Made by a program: the position numbers and the translations under genes. Of a stretch of DNA of 8,438 bases, positions 5,369-8,438 are shown piece after piece. The stretch is from positions 1 to 8,438 of the forward strand of contig JANYAB010000326.1 of the NCBI GenBank assembly GCA_025355225.1, written 5' to 3'. Each line of letters starts with the position of its first letter. The stretch's first letter is position 1. The notes under the pieces were generated by a model. That model was not told where the DNA came from, searched no databases, and saw only the letters and a program-made list of their open reading frames with translations. The stretch is from Bacteroidota bacterium (GTDB lineage: Bacteria > Bacteroidota > Bacteroidia > Sphingobacteriales > Sphingobacteriaceae).

Positions 5369-5950
5369 ATGTCCATTTACAATAAAATCAACGCCGGCTT
5401 CAGCCTGGGAACAGGCGACCCGGTTACCGCGGGTATCGAGGATGTGATCTACATCTTTAACAAGGACGATATCACACTAACCTACGATACCACCAACCCG
5501 CTTATTATCACCGGCCTCACTGCTGTGGCAAGCGCCAAAGTTTACAAATTCGAGGGTACCAACAATAGTTTTAACACGCTATCAAAACTGGCCAAAACAC
5601 AGGTTGGACCCCGCTATACAGAGGAGATCGACTTCAACATAGCCGGTTTATCTGTCGAAATAAAAGGCCAGCTAATGGCTATGGGCTACGGCCGCATGCA
5701 GGCTATCGCCGTAAACAACTACAATTCGAGTGACTCGGCCGTCGAGTTATTCGGCGCTGTAAACGGCTTGATCCTGACGGATGCCGAACGCAACGCCGCC
5801 GATGAAACATTAGACGGCGGCTATAAACTCAAATTAACAAACCCCGATAAACTAAGGGAACCTTATCCCCCGCGCGCCATATCTATCGCACCAACAAGCG
5901 GCCCGGCAACTTATGCCAGTACAATAGCAGCGATTGAAGCGCTGGTGTAG
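5369..5950 (+). CDS. Probable phage tail tube / major tail protein
   Basis: The 193-residue protein resembles a structural protein widely seen in Bacteroidota phage clusters that is usually read as the tail tube. It opens with a loop and strand (GIEDVIYIFNKDDITLTYD), continues with VASAKVYKFEGTNNSFNTLS and the strand TEEIDFNIAGLSVEIKGQL, then MQAIAVNNYNSSDSAVELFG and GAVNGLILTDAERNA, and ends with GYKLKLTNPDKLREPYPP. Alternating strands with one helix fit the tube fold. There is no signal peptide or membrane segment. It sits between capsid and portal, which is unusual for a tube gene. Its stop TAG directly abuts a G/C-run repeat. A head decoration protein is the main alternative. Confidence 0.6.
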   Translation: MSIYNKINAGFSLGTGDPVTAGIEDVIYIFNKDDITLTYDTTNPLIITGLTAVASAKVYKFEGTNNSFNTLSKLAKTQVGPRYTEEIDFNIAGLSVEIKGQLMAMGYGRMQAIAVNNYNSSDSAVELFGAVNGLILTDAERNAADETLDGGYKLKLTNPDKLREPYPPRAISIAPTSGPATYASTIAAIEALV

Positions 5951-5984
5951 CCCCCCGGCCCCCTGAAGGGGGAGAATTAAATCT
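5951..5984 (+). repeat. G/C-run repeat, downstream-type, after the tube gene
   Basis: CCCCCCGGCCCCCTGAAGGG with GGAGAATTAAATCT follows the TAG stop without a gap. CCCCC-TGAA-GGGGG forms a hairpin. Similarity to the inverse of 6050-6083 extends past the G-run into the AATTAAAT bases, so the repeat unit is larger than the G/C runs alone. Confidence 0.8.
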
Positions 5985-6049
5985 TATAAGAACAAAATGA
6001 GAACAAAAATCAACATAATCATGCAAAAACACAGTGAAGTTCAGTTTAG

Positions 6050-6083
6050 GAATTTAACTCCCCCTTCAGGGGGTAAGGGGGCC
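6050..6083 (+). repeat. G/C-run repeat, upstream-type, before the portal gene
   Basis: GAATTTAACTCCCCCTTCAG plus GGGGTAAGGGGGCC ends two bases before the portal ATG at 6086. Its inverse matches 5951-5984 closely, including the A/T-rich flank. The second G-run lies about 5 bases from the start codon and could act like a Shine-Dalgarno stretch or be sequestered in the hairpin. Confidence 0.8.
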
Positions 6084-6085
6084 AT

Positions 6086-7387
6086 ATGAAAACCTACTTA
6101 CCACAAATTGAACGGCGAATATTAGTTCGGCCCAACCAAACCTACGGCATACTCAATTACGACCTGGATAATGCCTACCCGCAGCGTATGCTCGAGCTGG
6201 TTGCCGCCTCGCCTACTGCTAAGGACTGCTGGAACAAGCGCGCCAAGTTCATAGCCGGCAACGGCTTTGAACAGCAGGACCTGGGCCGTCAGGTCGTAAA
6301 TGCGAAAGGGCTCACCCTGGCCAAATTACTAAAGGCTATCGCTACCGATAAAGCCTTGTTCACCGGGTTTGGCATCCAGGTAAATTATAATGCCAATTTC
6401 AAAATAGCAGCGGTCAATTATGTCCGGTTCGAGGATATCCGGATGGGCGATACAGACTGTCCCGAGACAACCGGTAAATATGCATTGTACGCTGATTGGG
6501 GCCGCAAAACCTGGAAGAACATTATGCGCAGCAAAATCACCTTCCTGGATCAGTACAACCCTGATCCGGAGGTGATAAAACAACAGGTGATCAGTGCCGG
6601 CGGCTGGGAGAACTACAAAGGGCAGCTGTTTTATTTTAATCCCGAAGTAGATGATTACCCGCTGATAGAAGCGGACAGCGTTTGGGAAGATTTTGAAACA
6701 GAAGCGGGTATAAAAATATTTAACAACCGCGAGGTAACCACAGGATTTCTGCCTTCTACGATGCTTTTTATGCAATCGCGCCGCGAAGAAGCGGACAACA
6801 GCAAACCAGATAGTGATGAGCAGCCTTTTAACAATGTACCATCGCAATTGGAGCGGGACCTGGGCACTTTCCAGGGGGCAAAAAGTGCGCAGAAAATAAT
6901 TGTCATCGAGTACGAGGACGAAAATTCGAAACCAGAATTCAAGCCCTATCCTATCCAGAATAATGACAAGCTTTTTGAAAGTACGGAAAGATCGGTAGAA
7001 GCGCGTATCATCAAAGGCTTTTCGATACCAAAAGAGTTGATCAATTCCGAGAAGTCATCCGGCTTAAGCAATGGCAGCGAAAAAAAGGAAGCCATCCGCG
7101 AGTTTAATGACAACACCGCACCCGACAGGCTGGAGCTTTCCGAAGCTTTTGCAGAGATATTCAGTCACTTTTATACGGATATTAACCCTGCCGGCGCCTG
7201 GACCATTATACCGGTACCCGCCAGCGTTTCCGACGACATTACCGGCATAAAGGCCGGTGCAAGCATCAACCAATTGCTCACCTCTGCCCTGCCGGCCGAA
7301 AGCAAAATAGCAACCCTCATTTACGCCTACGGATTTAAACAGGCCGAAGCGGAAGCGATGGTAGCCCCACCCAACCCTCCCCAGTAG
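6086..7387 (+). CDS. Phage portal protein
   Basis: The 433-residue protein matches the length and layout of SPP1/HK97-type portals, the ring at the head vertex through which DNA is packaged and released. The N-terminal wing includes YGILNYDLDNAYPQRML and CWNKRAKFIAGNGF. The middle has a beta-rich part (LFTGFGIQVNYNANFKIAAV and VNYVRFEDIRMG). The stem/crown region contains the typical IIKGFSIPKELIN and SSGLSNGSEKKEAIREFND, followed by a helix (LELSEAFAEIFSHF). In most tailed phages the portal precedes protease and capsid; here it follows capsid and tube. The ATG overlaps the stop of a 30-codon frame (ATGA 6086-6089). The last eight residues (VAPPNPPQ) and the stop are encoded by the repeat at 7362-7400, so the C-terminus was altered when that element arrived. 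The family call is strong. Confidence 0.82.
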   Translation: MKTYLPQIERRILVRPNQTYGILNYDLDNAYPQRMLELVAASPTAKDCWNKRAKFIAGNGFEQQDLGRQVVNAKGLTLAKLLKAIATDKALFTGFGIQVNYNANFKIAAVNYVRFEDIRMGDTDCPETTGKYALYADWGRKTWKNIMRSKITFLDQYNPDPEVIKQQVISAGGWENYKGQLFYFNPEVDDYPLIEADSVWEDFETEAGIKIFNNREVTTGFLPSTMLFMQSRREEADNSKPDSDEQPFNNVPSQLERDLGTFQGAKSAQKIIVIEYEDENSKPEFKPYPIQNNDKLFESTERSVEARIIKGFSIPKELINSEKSSGLSNGSEKKEAIREFNDNTAPDRLELSEAFAEIFSHFYTDINPAGAWTIIPVPASVSDDITGIKAGASINQLLTSALPAESKIATLIYAYGFKQAEAEAMVAPPNPPQ

Positions 7388-7400
7388 GGAGGGCTTTATA
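7362..7400 (+). terminator. Hairpin repeat overlapping the portal 3' end, terminator-like
   Basis: TAGCCCCACCCAACCCTCCC followed by CAGTAGGGAGGGCTTTATA is a near copy of 5203-5240. CCCTCCC (7375-7381) and GGGAGGG (7387-7393) pair around CAGTA, followed by CTTTATAAAA. Unlike at the capsid gene, the leading TAG is out of frame with the portal, which reads through to the second TAG inside the hairpin. Confidence 0.55.
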
Positions 7401-7442
7401 AAACGCTCAAAAAATATAATTCTTCAATTAACAACAAATAAA

Positions 7443-7478
7443 AAAGTCTCCCCTACCGGGGGAGATTTAGAGGGGGCT
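7443..7478 (+). repeat. G/C-run repeat, upstream-type, before the connector gene
   Basis: Identical over 36 bases to 5320-5355 and ending seven bases before the ATG at 7486. The hairpin TCTCCCC/GGGGAGA is intact and AGAGGGGG lies about 10 bases from the start codon. Exact identity of two copies 2.1 kb apart indicates recent spread or gene conversion. Confidence 0.85.
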
Positions 7479-7485
7479 TAGACCT

Positions 7486-8103
7486 ATGAACCAAATATAC
7501 CTGATCGACCAGATCACATTTCAGAATTACGAAGATCTTTCTGTAAATATAAAATCCGAACGGATTAAAGTTTTTGTAAAAAAGGCGCAGGAACTCGACC
7601 TGAAACCATTTTTAGGTCACGCGCTTTATTACGATTTTATTCAATATTTCAATACCGATGGCACCTTGCAGGACAACACACCCCAGCCCTATATCGACCT
7701 GCTCAACGGTTCGGAATACCTCGACCGCCGCGGACATGTTGTTTTGTACGAAGGACTGCTGCCCACATTAGTGTACTTCACTTTTGCCCGTTTTATTGAG
7801 GCCGACGCGATACATTACACAGCCAATGGTCCGGTGATTAAACATCACGACAATGCCGACCCGCTTTCGCCCCAGGAAGTTACCAAACTGGTGCAGCAGC
7901 ACCGCAGCGTAGCAAACGCCCACGCCAACGAGGTTGAAAAGTTTTTGAAGGACAACAAAGCCGATTTCCCGCTGTGGAACTACAGCAGCAAAAACAAAAG
8001 CAGCCGCCAGTCGGGTCCGAGGATACGGGGGATTGATAAAACAGGATTTAATTATCCCGGGGATAATTATCGGGGGAATTACTTGCCGTTAGAATTTGTC
8101 TGA
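7486..8103 (+). CDS. Head-tail connector / adaptor-like phage protein
   Basis: The 205-residue protein looks like the Bacteroidota version of a gp6-like head-tail connector, which docks under the portal. Features are the N-terminal NIKSERIKVFVKKAQELDLK with FLGHALYYDFIQYF, a helical pattern typical of adaptor proteins. Next come a long loop (NTDGTLQDNTPQPYIDLLNG), the hydrophobic helix LLPTLVYFTFARFIEADAI, and TANGPVIKHHDNADPLSPQE with a further helix (VTKLVQQHRSVANAHANEVE). A basic, Gly/Arg-rich tail follows (SSRQSGPRIRGIDKTGFNYP). Its place directly after the portal supports the assignment. The start follows an upstream-type repeat; the stop TGA at 8101-8103 lies inside another repeat family (8098-8131). 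I am confident it is a virion structural gene, less so of the exact adaptor role. Confidence 0.65.
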   Translation: MNQIYLIDQITFQNYEDLSVNIKSERIKVFVKKAQELDLKPFLGHALYYDFIQYFNTDGTLQDNTPQPYIDLLNGSEYLDRRGHVVLYEGLLPTLVYFTFARFIEADAIHYTANGPVIKHHDNADPLSPQEVTKLVQQHRSVANAHANEVEKFLKDNKADFPLWNYSSKNKSSRQSGPRIRGIDKTGFNYPGDNYRGNYLPLEFV

Positions 8104-8131
8104 ACCATGATTAAAGGATTTACCAGATTAA
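8098..8131. repeat. Left arm of a long imperfect inverted repeat, includes the connector stop codon
   Basis: TGTCTGAACCATGATTAAAG followed by GATTTACCAGATTA is, read on the other strand, a shortened copy of 8344-8386. By eye the arms align with a few mismatches and one 9-base gap (GGAATCGTG missing in the left arm). The TGA stop of the connector gene is within this arm. Confidence 0.6.
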
Positions 8132-8171
8132 CTTGATTATATACTAACCCAACCAATAACTGTGGGGCGGG

Positions 8172-8315
8172 AATTTGGCTAAAGCCCTGCTTTTATATCT
8201 TTTTATCCGTCGGCTAAAGCCGACGGCAATGATTGTAACATAGCTTATTAATTCATTGCCGTCCCTTTCAAGGGACGGACAGGTAAACAAGGAATTAAGG
8301 GCTTTAGCCAAAATT
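8172..8315. repeat. Nested palindromic intergenic element (REP/MITE-like)
   Basis: Outer arms AATTTGGCTAAAGCCCT (8172-8188) and AGGGCTTTAGCCAAAATT (8298-8315) are inverse copies with one extra base. Inside are two strong hairpins: CCGTCGGC-TAAA-GCCGACGG (8207-8226) and CCGTCCCT-TTCA-AGGGACGG (8259-8278). GACGGCAATGA (8222-8232) and TCATTGCCGTC (8253-8263) form a further inverted pair between them. The motif GGCTAAAGCC occurs in both the outer arm and the first hairpin. Such compact nested palindromes resemble REP-type elements mobilised by TnpA-REP/RAYT proteins. No transposase gene is in the window. With flanks it accounts for the gene-free stretch after the connector gene. Confidence 0.7.
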
Positions 8316-8343
8316 ACCGATCAGTGGTAATTTGAATTGCAAT

Positions 8344-8386
8344 AATCTCGGGAATCATTTAATCATGGGAATCGTGGTTCAGACAA
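8344..8386. repeat. Right arm of the long imperfect inverted repeat
   Basis: TAATCTCGGGAATCATTTAA then TCATGGGAATCGTGGTTCAGACA is the inverse of 8098-8131, with additional short direct repeats (GGGAATCAT and GGGAATCGT). The rest of the stretch to 8438 is A/T-rich; I see no gene, RNA or terminator in it. Confidence 0.6.
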
Positions 8387-8438
8387 ATGACATAGATCAA
8401 TTTAACTAACAATATCAATTAACAGTAAAACAAAAAAG

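Noticed and set aside
6329..6847. 172-codon open frame on the minus strand inside the portal gene
   Set aside because: It lies wholly antisense to a recognised portal gene, has a cysteine- and arginine-rich, low-complexity look and no recognisable domain; it is a codon-bias shadow.

Overview
The window looks like chromosomal DNA of a member of the Bacteroidota, most likely a Sphingobacteriaceae relative such as Mucilaginibacter or Pedobacter. This is inferred from A-rich start regions without normal Shine-Dalgarno sequences, a TTG-N19-TAnnTTT-type promoter, and short G/C-run repeats at gene boundaries of the kind I associate with those genomes. No taxonomic search was possible.

The content is a tailed-phage structural cluster. 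From left to right: the 3' end of an unidentified gene (1-113); a short tape-measure-like protein (241-1377); a G/C-run repeat followed by a stray second copy of the tape-measure gene's last 16 codons (1377-1480); an opposite-strand gene for a predicted secreted protein with its own promoter (1506-2078, promoter 2146-2175); a small protein with a possible helix-turn-helix and two identical operator-like dyads (2197-2525); a ClpP-type prohead protease fused to a scaffold-like tail (2667-3869); a major capsid protein with an apparent inserted beta domain (3997-5205); a probable tail tube protein (5369-5950); a portal protein (6086-7387); and a head-tail connector-like protein (7486-8103). The last 335 bases are non-coding and filled by a nested palindromic element.

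Together, portal, protease/scaffold, capsid, connector, tube and tape measure would make a head plus a tail tube. No terminase, integrase, lysis or baseplate gene lies in the window. Several features are unlike an ordinary compact phage operon. Gene order is non-canonical, with the tape measure before the protease and the portal after the capsid and tube. Intergenic gaps are about 100-160 bases. A host-like secreted gene interrupts the cluster. Every junction from the protease to the connector carries an inverted pair of G/C-run repeats, one at the stop codon and one just before the next start. The most interesting reading is a long-resident, possibly domesticated or gene-transfer-agent-like particle locus in which each gene sits as a repeat-bounded cassette. 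That reading is inference; the repeats and gene order are seen directly.
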